Assembly (NCBI GenBank): GCA_964633435.1
Contig: CAZWHA010000001.1
Coordinates: 1 to 64,000, forward strand
Length of the DNA: 64,000 nucleotides
Direction of reading: 5' to 3'
DNA from: GCA-016699895 sp964633435
GTDB taxonomy: Bacteria; Patescibacteriota; Saccharimonadia; Saccharimonadales; Saccharimonadaceae
In this document: positions 34,172 through 43,121 of the stretch, in pieces
How positions within the stretch are numbered: position 1 is the first letter of the stretch
Layout of the letters: every line of letters starts with the position of its first letter
Position numbers and translations under genes: made by a program
The notes under the pieces: model-generated
Database searches by the model: none
What the model saw: only the letters and a program-made list of their open reading frames with translations
What the model was told of the DNA's origin: nothing

Positions 34172-34194
34172 GCCTCTATTTTATCAGATAACGA

Positions 34195-35925
34195 TCAGTA
34201 CATCAGACTTTCAATTGTCCGGGTAATTTCGGCAATTTTCGCCCACGATTGGTTATTAGTCATAATCACTAGCACATAAGTACCCTGCGGATGATAGACG
34301 ATTGCCGCATCGTTCAGATAGCCCCATAAAAAGCCTACTTTGTCGGCTACTACGCCAGCGCTGCCTTTGGGAATGCCCTGGCGATAAATTTGCTGTTTCA
34401 TCAGGCCGATCAGGTGATTAGCATTGTCAGCACTAAATAATGACCGATTATGGAGCCCAATCAAGAGTTTTTGCAGATCTGCCGCCGACGTGTGCGACGC
34501 GTCGCTAGCAGTAAAGGTGGTCGCACTCGAAAAACCAAGCCCGTAGAGACTGCTATTGGTCTCCTTTCTCCCCCACTGTTTTAGCCAGTCCTCAGCGCAG
34601 TTATTGGCCGAAACCACGATAGTTTTACGCAGACATTCTGTCACATCGGTACCCTGAATAGCGTCCGACCACTGAATTTCGCCAGCCTCGATCTTCTTCA
34701 TGAGGATGAGCGACACAAAAAGCTTGTACGTGCTAGCCGACACGACGCTTTCGCTGGCCCGCGCACTAGCCGACCAGCCATTGCCTGTCAGCTGTTTGAC
34801 ACTAATCTGGATGGTACCGCTGCTCGTCACCTGATTGATATAGGCCTGCAACCCCTGCTGAGAATGGCTGTAGTGATGGTCGTATGACACGGTCGGCAGT
34901 GCGTCCTTGAAATTCATGGTGGCAGAGACAGCAGTTTGACTATCGAGAGCCTGTTTGAGCGCAGTAATGAGCGGATCACTATCTACCGTTCGACCGTTTT
35001 TTCCGAGAGTTCGGCTGGTTTCGTGGCCATCCATTGTCACTACCTTGGTTGTACCAGCAGCAACAACCGAACTGCCAGCCACTTTTACCAGGTAACTACG
35101 GATGGCTGCGTCATCAAAAGCCACGGCCGAATTGTCCTCGATATTCAGCCACGCTAGGATATCTGACGGGTCAGGCGTTACCGACTGTTTCGTCAAGCTA
35201 TTGGTAATGGTAATGTTCACACCACTCATAGCCAGCAGTTTTGTCTTGACACCCTGGATAGTTTCGTTCGACACCGCTGGTTTGGTCGAAATGGCAGTGG
35301 CATTGACCGTAGTTTCAGCCCCCACCCGAAATGCTGATTGGCTAATCGCTGACCGAATAGCTGCCGCCTCGACAGTGACTGCATCTTTGGCGTCCTCGAC
35401 AATAATTTCGTTCTGGTCGTTAATAGTGATTGAGCCGCTCTGCGCCTGGCTGCTCATTTGCTGGGCCAGGTTATCAGCCTGTTCAGCCAGCCTGTTATTA
35501 TCAAAAGTCGGTCGCCATTCCGTTACTGTATCGCCAACGAAAAAGATGGAAAACGGTATCAGCCGCTGCCAGAGGTCATAGTGATTAGCACGTTCGGCCA
35601 ACTGACTAGCATCAATAGCAGCGCCCAGACTCGACAGTTTGAGCGTGCTAGTTGAATCACCCGCTACTACCTGGACTGAGCTCTGATCGAACTGGTCCTG
35701 GATACCATTGGTCAGTTGGCTCATCGATTGACCACCATAGCCAGTACCGCCAAACTTGACCCCTGGCAGCACACGGTCCGACGGAAACAACACCTGAATC
35801 AAGATAATACCGAGCAGCACATAGGCCGCTATCTGGACCACCAAAAGCCAGTTAACGTGTTTGTTAACGGTTCGTCCCCAGGCATGTACCTGGTGAGTTA
35901 GTGTAAAACGATCCCCCCTCGACAT
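34195..35925 (-). CDS. Membrane-anchored serine hydrolase, class A beta-lactamase-like
   Basis: This 576-residue protein has one membrane helix at about 25-47, then two repeats resembling the peptidoglycan-binding YoaR/VanW-associated domain (about 75-330), and a C-terminal penicillin-recognising fold. Catalytic motifs are SxxK as STYK (about 399-402), SAN in IVVSANNCAEDWL for the SDN motif, and DKVGF for KTG. It probably acts on cell-wall peptides or is an esterase. True beta-lactamase activity is uncertain given the altered KTG. TGCTACAAT ends 8 nt upstream of the ATG. Confidence 0.78.
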   Translation of the reverse strand: MSRGDRFTLTHQVHAWGRTVNKHVNWLLVVQIAAYVLLGIILIQVLFPSDRVLPGVKFGGTGYGGQSMSQLTNGIQDQFDQSSVQVVAGDSTSTLKLSSLGAAIDASQLAERANHYDLWQRLIPFSIFFVGDTVTEWRPTFDNNRLAEQADNLAQQMSSQAQSGSITINDQNEIIVEDAKDAVTVEAAAIRSAISQSAFRVGAETTVNATAISTKPAVSNETIQGVKTKLLAMSGVNITITNSLTKQSVTPDPSDILAWLNIEDNSAVAFDDAAIRSYLVKVAGSSVVAAGTTKVVTMDGHETSRTLGKNGRTVDSDPLITALKQALDSQTAVSATMNFKDALPTVSYDHHYSHSQQGLQAYINQVTSSGTIQISVKQLTGNGWSASARASESVVSASTYKLFVSLILMKKIEAGEIQWSDAIQGTDVTECLRKTIVVSANNCAEDWLKQWGRKETNSSLYGLGFSSATTFTASDASHTSAADLQKLLIGLHNRSLFSADNANHLIGLMKQQIYRQGIPKGSAGVVADKVGFLWGYLNDAAIVYHPQGTYVLVIMTNNQSWAKIAEITRTIESLMY

Positions 35926-35943
35926 CTGCCTCTATTGTAGCAC

Positions 35944-36504
35944 TTATTTGACGCGTTCGACATAGCTGCCGTCGCGAGTATCGATTTTCAAATTATCATC
36001 GGTTTTAATGAAGGCCGGAACCTTGACAGTGATACCAGTTTCGAGCTTGGCGTCCTTTTGTACGCTACTGGTGGTGTCGCCTTTGACGACACTCTCGGCG
36101 TAGGTCACGGTCAAACTAACCGTGGTTGGCAGCTCGACATTGATCACTCGGCCGTCAAAGAACTGGAGCTGGACTTCAGCACCCTCGAGGATGTATTTCG
36201 GTACATCCTCGGCTTCCTCGACTGGCAATTGGAACTGCTCGAACGTGGTCGGATTCATAAAAAACAGGTCGGTGCCGTCGCAATAAAGGTACTGCGCCGT
36301 TTGGTTCGTAACCTCGGCGCGCTCGATTTTGTCCTGACCTTTGTAGGTTTTTGGCAAAACCGCCCCAGTCACGAGGTTTTTTACCTTGACATTGACAATT
36401 GAACCGCCCCGTCCCATGACTTTTTGCGCATATTCGACGACACGATACGGCTGACCGTCAATTTGAATGACGGCACCTTTTTTCAGATCAGTTGGTTGAT
36501 ACAT
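35944..36504 (-). CDS. efp: Translation elongation factor P
   Basis: EF-P relieves ribosome stalling at polyproline, which would help the Pro-rich surface proteins encoded nearby. The 186-residue protein has the three beta-barrel domains: MYQPTDLKKGAVIQIDGQPY, then PTFEQFQLP, and the C-terminal EF-P signature TRDGSYVERVK. The tip of the modification loop reads VMGRGGSIV, so an arginine or glycine lies where many species have a modified lysine. It is 13 nt after rpsR with AAGGA upstream, at the position rplI often takes in this operon. Confidence 0.94.
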   Translation of the reverse strand: MYQPTDLKKGAVIQIDGQPYRVVEYAQKVMGRGGSIVNVKVKNLVTGAVLPKTYKGQDKIERAEVTNQTAQYLYCDGTDLFFMNPTTFEQFQLPVEEAEDVPKYILEGAEVQLQFFDGRVINVELPTTVSLTVTYAESVVKGDTTSSVQKDAKLETGITVKVPAFIKTDDNLKIDTRDGSYVERVK

Positions 36505-36517
36505 GAGGGTTCATTCC

Positions 36518-36715
36518 TTATCCGGCGACAAATGGTAGCAGTGCTAGATGTCGAGCCCGTTTGACAGCGACCGCTAGTTGGCGCTGTGATTTGGCGCTCA
36601 GGCCGGTTTTGGCGCGAGCATCAATCTGGCCATAGCTGTCGATGTAGCGCTTTAGCATGTCAACGTCTTTGTAGTCAAAATATTTTGGTGAAGCTTTTTT
36701 CAGTCGTTTTACCAC
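36518..36715 (-). CDS. rpsR: 30S ribosomal protein S18
   Basis: A 65-residue S18 with KYFDYKDVDMLKRYIDSYGQI and LAVAVKRARHLALLPF, the family core, of slightly short but normal length. It follows ssb by 20 nt in the rpsF-ssb-rpsR order. Confidence 0.95.
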   Translation of the reverse strand: MVKRLKKASPKYFDYKDVDMLKRYIDSYGQIDARAKTGLSAKSQRQLAVAVKRARHLALLPFVAG

Positions 36716-36735
36716 GTAGGTTCTCCTTTGTTCAA

Positions 36736-37182
36736 TTAAAATGGTATGTCGCTCAGGTCAATCGGGGCCGCGTCGGCATCATCAATGGGGGCCGATTCAG
36801 TTTTGCGGTTGCTAGACGAAGTATCCGACGGGGCGCTACCGCCACTGCCGCGACCATCGCTAACGAAACTAAATTCTTCGACAACCACGTCGATGGTACT
36901 GCGTTTTTTGCCAGTATCTTTATCATCCCAGCTGCGCTGTTGCAGACGCCCGCTGACGAGCAGCTGACGGCCCTTTTGGACGTATTTCGCGATGGTTTCG
37001 CCGCGCTGGCCCCAGGCCGTACAGTTGATAAAACTGGTTTCCTCTTGGCGTTGGCCATTTGCATCGTTCCAGGTGCGATTAACTGCCAGGCTGAAACTGG
37101 TAACACTTTGACCACTTGGTGTGGTGCGTGTTTCTGGATCAGCCGTCAAATTCCCGAGCAAGATTACTTTGTTAAATGCCAT
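36736..37182 (-). CDS. ssb: Single-stranded DNA-binding protein
   Basis: This 148-residue SSB has an N-terminal OB fold (MAFNKVILLGNLTADPETR, then FINCTAWGQRGETIAKYVQKG), a Gly/Ser-rich flexible linker and the acidic partner-binding tip DLSDIPF. It is required for replication, repair and uptake of DNA. It lies between rpsF and rpsR, with GAGGGG ahead of the ATG. Confidence 0.95.
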   Translation of the reverse strand: MAFNKVILLGNLTADPETRTTPSGQSVTSFSLAVNRTWNDANGQRQEETSFINCTAWGQRGETIAKYVQKGRQLLVSGRLQQRSWDDKDTGKKRSTIDVVVEEFSFVSDGRGSGGSAPSDTSSSNRKTESAPIDDADAAPIDLSDIPF

Positions 37183-37205
37183 ATACCCCTCACTTTCCCT
37201 TATGA

Positions 37206-37571
37206 TTATTCTGCGTCTGCGGTGTCAGTCGACGCTTTGCGTGACTTTTCCTCGGCCAGTGCGGCTTCGGCTTTGACGTCAACTTTGGTCAGCAAATAGC
37301 GAATGACCTCGTCGGTGATATTCAGCACGCCGCTGATGCTGGCTGGCGCTGCCGCCGGCAATTCGAGTGTGTACACCCGATATAGCGCATGGGTTTCCCC
37401 GGCGATTGGATAGGCCAATTCGCGGCGTCCCCAGTCGTCTTCGCTGACAATTTTGCCACCGTTAGTGGTGATGATGTCCGCGACTTTTTTACGCGGCGCG
37501 TCGATTTTTGCCTCGAGCCCTGGTCGATACAAAGCAACCAGTTCGTAGGCAGTCGTAGTAGTTGTGGGCAC
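37206..37571 (-). CDS. rpsF: 30S ribosomal protein S6
   Basis: This 121-residue S6 has YELVALYRPGLEAK, GRRELAYPIAGETHALYRVYTLELP and the VIRYLLTKVD helix. The start is GTG, decided by a perfect AAAGGAGG 8 nt upstream. It is first in the rpsF-ssb-rpsR-efp operon, transcribed from TGCTACAAT (-10 at 37644-37639). An inverted repeat in the leader may bind the S6:S18 dimer. Confidence 0.94.
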   Translation of the reverse strand: MPTTTTTAYELVALYRPGLEAKIDAPRKKVADIITTNGGKIVSEDDWGRRELAYPIAGETHALYRVYTLELPAAAPASISGVLNITDEVIRYLLTKVDVKAEAALAEEKSRKASTDTADAE

Positions 37572-37593
37572 TGATAGACCTCCTTTGGATTAT

Positions 37594-37644
37594 AGCCAAC
37601 CACTTTGCCCGTGGGTTGGCAGGTTAACGAACAGATATATTGTA
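37594..37644 (-). promoter_or_regulatory. rpsF promoter and leader hairpin
   Basis: The -10 TACAAT (37644-37639, extended by TGC) is followed by a leader in which GCCAACC pairs with GGTTGGC around a 12-nt loop containing ACGGGC. Many bacteria have an S6:S18-binding leader at this position. Whether the conserved CCG motif is present in the right place is not certain. Confidence 0.5.
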
Positions 37645-37693
37645 GCAAGAAATAGATATTTTAGCAAGTCTCTCGACTCTAGTAGCGCTACCG

Positions 37694-40594
37694 CTAGAAT
37701 CTAGCCGGTAGAATCGTCTGACTAGTTACTACCCAGGTCCAACTAGAAGTCGAACTCTGTCGCAAGGTGTACGGTGTCAGGAAAGTGTTAGGCTGGTAGT
37801 TAAAGAGTTCGGCTGGCGTGATAGATTCGAGGTGTGTTTCACCATTGGCCGTCACCGTTGTCGTGTCAGCACTGCTGCGGCCAGATCCAATAGTGCGACG
37901 CAACATCGGGCTAGACCGCGAAATCACAGCGCCATTCACACGGAGTTGCCGATTACAACTGCCGCCATCTCGCATATTCGTATCAACAGCGTTCACATCG
38001 CAGGTCTTGAATCCTTTGGTCCCATCAGCGCTTGTTACTATATAATTGCCGAATAACCGGTCAACGCTGCTCCCCACAATGATCTGTCCCTGGGCCACAA
38101 TGGTTAGCATCGGAACTTCCGTCAGGCTGGTAAAGCTAGCGGCGGCTGGTTGAATGTTACCGTCAAGATAGATATCACCAGTGCTAATAATCGTAATCTG
38201 GCGACCAGATGGAATAGATGACGCATTAATGCGGGCGCCGGCGGCGACTCGATAGGTACCGCTCGCCAAACCATTCAATGTTAACGGCGAGCTACCAGCA
38301 CTCGTCAGTGCATTAACCTGCGCGGTCGTTAGTTTCGCGTTAGCCGGCAAATTAATCGTCTGTGTCAAGGTACTACCGTTATAGAGTTGTCCGCCAGTCG
38401 CACTGCTACTGCAGTTTGCTCCACCAATAGTATTGGCAAAGGTGAGCGCACAGGCCTTGGCGCGATTAGCGCTGTCACTGGTCGTGTAACCAGCCGAGCC
38501 AAAGGAATTAGTTTGACCCCGATACGCCAGCAGACCATACTGGGCCCAGGAACCACGGCTCGCGTCAACCTGAGGCGTAGTTATAAAACCGCCATCATAG
38601 GAAGCACCCGTGCCATCCCAAATACCGCCCGATGACGCATCAGAGCCGCGCAGCTGCACCTGTGGTGATTTCGTCCATTTAATACAAACTGGGTTCGAAT
38701 AGCGATATTCAGTCGTCCTGTCAAATGCCCAGCCACCGCTAGTGATTACTGTGTAATAGCAGACCTTTTTGCCATAGAAACTGTCGGCATATACTAGATT
38801 GCTAGCAGTTCCAGTCCAGGTACGAGCACCATTGTTAAAATGAGTATCGGTCAGGTTGTTTACTGTCTGAATAGTCGATATATTTTCGGCACCACTGCCA
38901 AAACTCGCGATATTACCCTGAACAGGATTAACACTGCCAATGGCGTTCATACCCTGCACTGGCGTCCAGGTCGCCGAACCAATGACCTGAACTAGCGTCA
39001 TGGTGTGAAGTGTACCGTCAACTGTAGTATCTGAGCTGGCGATGCTGGGTGTAACAGTATAGCTATCACCGACCGCTAGGCTAGCGCCGCCGGGCAAACT
39101 GCTCGTAGCAATAGGTTGCAATATCCATGGATAACCAATCGTGACACAGCCATTAGCGGTGCTATTATAGGGGTAGTTACCGCTGGTTTGCGTCTGGGTA
39201 GACGAGATTCGCCCTAGATTGAGGACGCTACAAATACTATAACCCTTGGCGTTATTTAGGTTTAGAGTAGGATTGTCATTCAACAACCGAGTCGGTACTG
39301 ATGTTTGAGATTGATAATAACGATATTCGTTATTTGGTACGGCTCCGTTGGTTTGAGTCAATCCGGCCCAAACACAGCGCTGATTAGTCGAATCATAGCT
39401 ATAGCCAGCAGCAATCGCCGTACAGATCGACGAGCTGAGCGCTGTATTGCCCTGCGGCGTCGTAGTATTTGACGTTAGTGATCTACCAATAATATGCGTC
39501 GTTCGGTAGTTAAAGGTTGCATTACCCGATGTACTGTCGTTTGATCGTTTGACCTGGGTAACAAAATATATACTATCATCCGAACTGGGGGCGTGGCCAC
39601 CAAAACTCGTCGCGCCGGGATAGGCAGTTTTGGCCGTCGAACTATATTCGCCAGTAGACGGACTGTTGGTGGCAACTAGCGGCAGGCTTGGATTAGTGGG
39701 ATTAACAGCAGAATAGGTATTAGAGGTGATGCTCCAGTTGGTAGCAGCTGGAGGCTGCCATTGTGCGTATAATGTCACGTTGGCGGTCACCGCAAAGGTG
39801 TTGCCTGGGCTATAACATGAACCGGAACCATTGGCGTTAGTACACCACCTATCAAACGCATAGCTGGCACGTGTGAAAGTATTTGTTCTGACAGCATGTG
39901 TCGCGTTCTGATTCTCGGTAAAAGGATTGCCGCTCATGCTACCAGAACCGCCGTTAGCATTGTAAGCCACGGTATAGGTAGTAGGACCAGCCTGGCGTCT
40001 AACGGTAAACTGTATATTCGTCGTATCATAACCACCGCTAACTTGCGAACTACTACAACCACCCCAACCATAGACTCTATTTATACCTACTGAATACGTT
40101 CTCGATCCACCAGGAGCAATCATACTAACATCGACTGGAACCGCCAATCCTGCATAGTCATCATTTGGTTCAAAAAACACTCTGGTCGTTGGGGTTGATG
40201 TGCCCCTGTAGAGCCTTTTGCCATCAGACCTAGTCCAATTCGGTAGATATCTCCTGTCTGTACCATTAAATGTAATATTACAGGCATAAACTGCCCTGTT
40301 TCCAGTCTTAGCCGTCCTACAGGTATAAACAGACCCGTAAAGATACAGGTCGACCTTGTCACTTGTCACCGTTGAAATTGTGATCGACTGATTATGACTA
40401 AACGTCGGACTGCCAGACATCCAAATTGCCCCCTGATGCTCGGTACCGCAACGGTCATAGGCATCCCTTTCTGCAGCATTCTGGCCCCGACCGCCATGCG
40501 TATCAGCCATCACATTAGTTGAGGTCACCAGAGCAGCGACTGCTAAAACGATAACTAGACAAGTCTTTATAATGAACCTATGCCGACTAGCCAT
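37694..40594 (-). CDS. Large secreted surface protein with InlB-type repeat
   Basis: This is a secreted protein of 966 residues. A signal peptide is clear (positively charged start, LVIVLAVAALVTSTNVMA, cleavage near residue 31). Residues of about 215-290 form a Listeria-Bacteroides (InlB B-type) repeat, with YNANGGSGSMSG, FDRWCTNANGSG and VTLYAQW. The rest is Ser/Thr/Asn/Gly-rich with many cysteines and beta-rich segments, and a C-terminal part of polymer-forming or beta-helix character (STGDIYLDGNIQ, MLTIVAQGQIIVGSS). No sorting signal is seen. It may be a surface adhesin. It follows the 178-residue membrane protein by 5 nt. Confidence 0.75.
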   Translation of the reverse strand: MASRHRFIIKTCLVIVLAVAALVTSTNVMADTHGGRGQNAAERDAYDRCGTEHQGAIWMSGSPTFSHNQSITISTVTSDKVDLYLYGSVYTCRTAKTGNRAVYACNITFNGTDRRYLPNWTRSDGKRLYRGTSTPTTRVFFEPNDDYAGLAVPVDVSMIAPGGSRTYSVGINRVYGWGGCSSSQVSGGYDTTNIQFTVRRQAGPTTYTVAYNANGGSGSMSGNPFTENQNATHAVRTNTFTRASYAFDRWCTNANGSGSCYSPGNTFAVTANVTLYAQWQPPAATNWSITSNTYSAVNPTNPSLPLVATNSPSTGEYSSTAKTAYPGATSFGGHAPSSDDSIYFVTQVKRSNDSTSGNATFNYRTTHIIGRSLTSNTTTPQGNTALSSSICTAIAAGYSYDSTNQRCVWAGLTQTNGAVPNNEYRYYQSQTSVPTRLLNDNPTLNLNNAKGYSICSVLNLGRISSTQTQTSGNYPYNSTANGCVTIGYPWILQPIATSSLPGGASLAVGDSYTVTPSIASSDTTVDGTLHTMTLVQVIGSATWTPVQGMNAIGSVNPVQGNIASFGSGAENISTIQTVNNLTDTHFNNGARTWTGTASNLVYADSFYGKKVCYYTVITSGGWAFDRTTEYRYSNPVCIKWTKSPQVQLRGSDASSGGIWDGTGASYDGGFITTPQVDASRGSWAQYGLLAYRGQTNSFGSAGYTTSDSANRAKACALTFANTIGGANCSSSATGGQLYNGSTLTQTINLPANAKLTTAQVNALTSAGSSPLTLNGLASGTYRVAAGARINASSIPSGRQITIISTGDIYLDGNIQPAAASFTSLTEVPMLTIVAQGQIIVGSSVDRLFGNYIVTSADGTKGFKTCDVNAVDTNMRDGGSCNRQLRVNGAVISRSSPMLRRTIGSGRSSADTTTVTANGETHLESITPAELFNYQPNTFLTPYTLRQSSTSSWTWVVTSQTILPARF

Positions 40595-40599
40595 TTATG

Positions 40600-41136
40600 T
40601 TAACCTCTGCCCTTGGTCTCGGCGTCAACGGTCTCTTTGGTTAGCTCTTGCATCCTCGGCAAACTATAGGGGCTCTGGATTAAATTATTCACATAGATGC
40701 CTTCTTTGTTCAAAGTTACTAGCCGATCAACATACTTGCGCTGATCATCTTTGTTGTTAGTAGTAGTATAGGCATATTGCCATAGGATATACTGACATGT
40801 CGCATCCGAATCAGAACCACCCCGTTTTTCGATGCTCTTTGCTAGGTCTTCGAGACTGATATCCGGCGACTCAATATTTTCGTTATATTCATAGCCCATT
40901 GCTTCGTTATATTTTCGAACGTCATCGTCATTACAGACTATCGTCATCTCTACAGTTTTACTTGGAGTGGTATGAAAGCTAATTTCTAATAGGTTGAACC
41001 ACATTAAGGCTACGACAGAAATAATTATAACCACAAATGTAATTATCTGAGTCTTTACTGATCGATTCGAACGTCGACTTGTCGAGCTATTGGTATTATT
41101 TCCCTGATTCTGCGTGCTATCTGGATCCTGATTCAC
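40600..41136 (-). CDS. Single-pass membrane protein, unknown
   Basis: This 178-residue protein has a Ser/Asn/Arg-rich cytoplasmic N-terminus, one helix at about 29-48 (IITFVVIIISVVALMWFNLL) and an acidic outer domain with two cysteines (TIVCNDDD, DATCQYIL). No family is recognised. It lies 5 nt before the large surface protein gene in the same direction, so they are likely co-transcribed and may act together at the surface. Confidence 0.65.
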   Translation of the reverse strand: MNQDPDSTQNQGNNTNSSTSRRSNRSVKTQIITFVVIIISVVALMWFNLLEISFHTTPSKTVEMTIVCNDDDVRKYNEAMGYEYNENIESPDISLEDLAKSIEKRGGSDSDATCQYILWQYAYTTTNNKDDQRKYVDRLVTLNKEGIYVNNLIQSPYSLPRMQELTKETVDAETKGRG

Positions 41137-41190
41137 TGCAAGCCCCCACTTTGTAACTTATATTGATAGAAACATAGTACCATAACCATA

Positions 41191-41215
41191 ATATATCAAT
41201 CAACTATTGATATAT
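41191..41215. promoter_or_regulatory. Perfect inverted repeat between divergent surface-protein genes
   Basis: ATATATCAAT (41191-41200) and ATTGATATAT (41206-41215) with a 5-nt spacer. It lies between the divergent genes at 41136 (-) and 41288 (+), where an operator would be expected. No regulator is known. Confidence 0.45.
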
Positions 41216-41287
41216 TCGCGAAATTATATTAAAATTAGCGTAGGTTCCCGTGATCGACACGGGGATAGCATAGTGCTAGGAGGCACA

Positions 41288-42844
41288 ATGAAAAAGGTTT
41301 GGGTGAGCATCGTGCTCACCCTGCTACTGGCCAGTAGCAGCTCAACCCCAGCTCGCGCTGACGCTGAGTCGGACGAGTTCTTCGCACAAGGCCGCAACAT
41401 TTGCGCCCTGCTCGCCGGAACTCCGTCCGATCAGCAGGTCACCGACGCAAAGGGGGCTTTCGGTCAGACGTTCCCGTCCCTGAACAGCCAGTTCCGCCAG
41501 AACTGGTTCCAGTTGGGTTGCGACCAGTCGTTCGACCGGTCGGCCAGCCCCAACAGCCCTTACAGGGCCACGGTTCAGAACGAGGTGGCGAAGATCTATG
41601 CCACCTTTGCCCTGCGAGGGACTGAGGTCGTTGTCACGTGGATTCCGGGGGCTTCGGCTCCCGAAGGTCGATTTATCGACGATCAGGTCCGGGCGTACGC
41701 CCGGATCATCGGCGTAAATTATTCCTTTACGCTCCCGGTTGATTTCCGACCGGGCGTCGAGGATTGGAGTAGCGTCACTGGGCGTTCGAAGAGTCCGATC
41801 CCACCAGGCTCATCGCCGTCGCCCACGCCAACGCCAACGGCGACCACCACACCGACACCGTCACCTACACCCACGGCCAGTCCGAGCCCATCACCGACCG
41901 CTACGCCCACGCCGCCAGCGGTGCCAAAAGCCTTCACCAAGGCCCCGACACCGAAGATCAGCGGCATGGCCAAAGTCGGCAAGACGCTCACTGCCAAAGC
42001 GGGCACCTGGTCTCCAAAGGCAACCCTGGTCTACCAGTGGGTTCGTAACGGCGCGCCCATCCAGGGCGCGACCGGCAAATCCTACAAGTTGGTCGCGCCC
42101 GATCTGGGCACGACCATCGCCGTCACGGTGATCGGAGCCCGCTCGGGCTACGTCACCACGACGAAGACGTCCAAATCCACCACGAACGTCAAGGCTGGGT
42201 CGCTAGCCCGCGGCAAGGTCAAGGTCACTGGCGTCCGACGTGTCGGACGCGTCCTGACCGCTAAGACCAGCCGCTGGTCGTCTGGCGTGACGTACTACTA
42301 CCAGTGGTATCGTAACGGCAAGGCAATCACGGGCGCGACCGGCAAGTCCTACACCCTGACGCCTACCGACCACCGCGATCGATTCAAGGTCCGAGTTCGA
42401 ACGACGAAAGACGGGTACACCCCGTCATCGTCACGGATGTCGGTCCGCACTCGTAAGGTGCGGTTGGGGTACCTCGGCAAGGTGACCCCACAGGTCGTCG
42501 GTACCGCCGAAGTCGGCCAGACCCTGACTGTGGTCGCGGGTAGCTGGCAGCCAGCCAGCACCACGTTCACCTACCAGTGGTACCGTGTGAACAAGAGGGG
42601 TAAAGTGTACCGAATCGTCGGTGCCACCGCCCCTTCCCTCGCGGTCACCGCGAACCTGCTCGGTTACCGGATCAAGGTCAAGGTCACTGGTCGAGCGGCC
42701 GGCTATCACACCGGATCGCGGATGTCGTCAAGGACCACTCAGGTGGTGGTACCTCCGCCACCACCACCCAGCCCGTCGCCGCCACCCAGTCAGTACCCGA
42801 CAGCCACGGCGTCGCCGAGCCCGAGCTCGAGTTCGACGCCGTAA
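41288..42844 (+). CDS. Secreted protein with actinobacterial-type wall repeats, G+C-rich
   Basis: This 518-residue protein has a signal peptide (MKKVWVSIVLTLLLASSSST, cleavage after ARA), a globular domain of about 140 residues with two cysteines, a Pro/Thr/Ser linker (about 168-213), and three repeats of 85-90 residues (KVGKTLTAKAGTWSP...YQWVRNG...GATGKSY...GY). A Pro/Ser-rich tail follows. Such YQWYRNG repeats are common in actinobacterial cell-wall proteins. AGGAGG lies 4 nt before the ATG, against which a 27-codon longer frame is unlikely. Third codon positions are mostly G or C, unlike the neighbours, which suggests recent transfer. Confidence 0.85.
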   Translation: MKKVWVSIVLTLLLASSSSTPARADAESDEFFAQGRNICALLAGTPSDQQVTDAKGAFGQTFPSLNSQFRQNWFQLGCDQSFDRSASPNSPYRATVQNEVAKIYATFALRGTEVVVTWIPGASAPEGRFIDDQVRAYARIIGVNYSFTLPVDFRPGVEDWSSVTGRSKSPIPPGSSPSPTPTPTATTTPTPSPTPTASPSPSPTATPTPPAVPKAFTKAPTPKISGMAKVGKTLTAKAGTWSPKATLVYQWVRNGAPIQGATGKSYKLVAPDLGTTIAVTVIGARSGYVTTTKTSKSTTNVKAGSLARGKVKVTGVRRVGRVLTAKTSRWSSGVTYYYQWYRNGKAITGATGKSYTLTPTDHRDRFKVRVRTTKDGYTPSSSRMSVRTRKVRLGYLGKVTPQVVGTAEVGQTLTVVAGSWQPASTTFTYQWYRVNKRGKVYRIVGATAPSLAVTANLLGYRIKVKVTGRAAGYHTGSRMSSRTTQVVVPPPPPPSPSPPPSQYPTATASPSPSSSSTP

Positions 42845-43121
42845 AAAAGGTTACGCCGGCCACCCGCCGGCCTCTGACCTGCCCCACTACTGGCGTGGGG
42901 CTGGGTGAAACAGCAACCGACGGAGTGGAACCGTCGCTGTCAAAACCCAGCCCCCGCCACAGGGTGTTTGTCCCTCCTTTCCTATAAAAGCCGTTCATCG
43001 ACCAGTGATTCCATCAGAATCAACCGTCGATTAGAGCGCCGCCGCAGCCGTTTTAAACGGGCGGCCAGAGCCCCGCCCCAGTCCTGCTGGATATGCGGGG
43101 CTTTATCAATGTATAAAAAGT
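42845..43121. other. G+C-rich intergenic tail of the island, several hairpins
   Basis: No gene is seen. Hairpins include GCCGGCC...GCCGGC just after the stop, GCCCCAC...GTGGGGC, and AGCCCCGC...GCGGGGCTTT near 43070-43113, the last a possible plus-strand terminator. High G+C continues to about 43110, marking the right side of the island. Confidence 0.5.

Noticed and set aside
41401..42998. Long alternative frames on both strands in the G+C-rich island
   Set aside because: High G+C lowers stop frequency in all frames; only the frame at 41288-42844 has a signal peptide, Shine-Dalgarno site and repeats.
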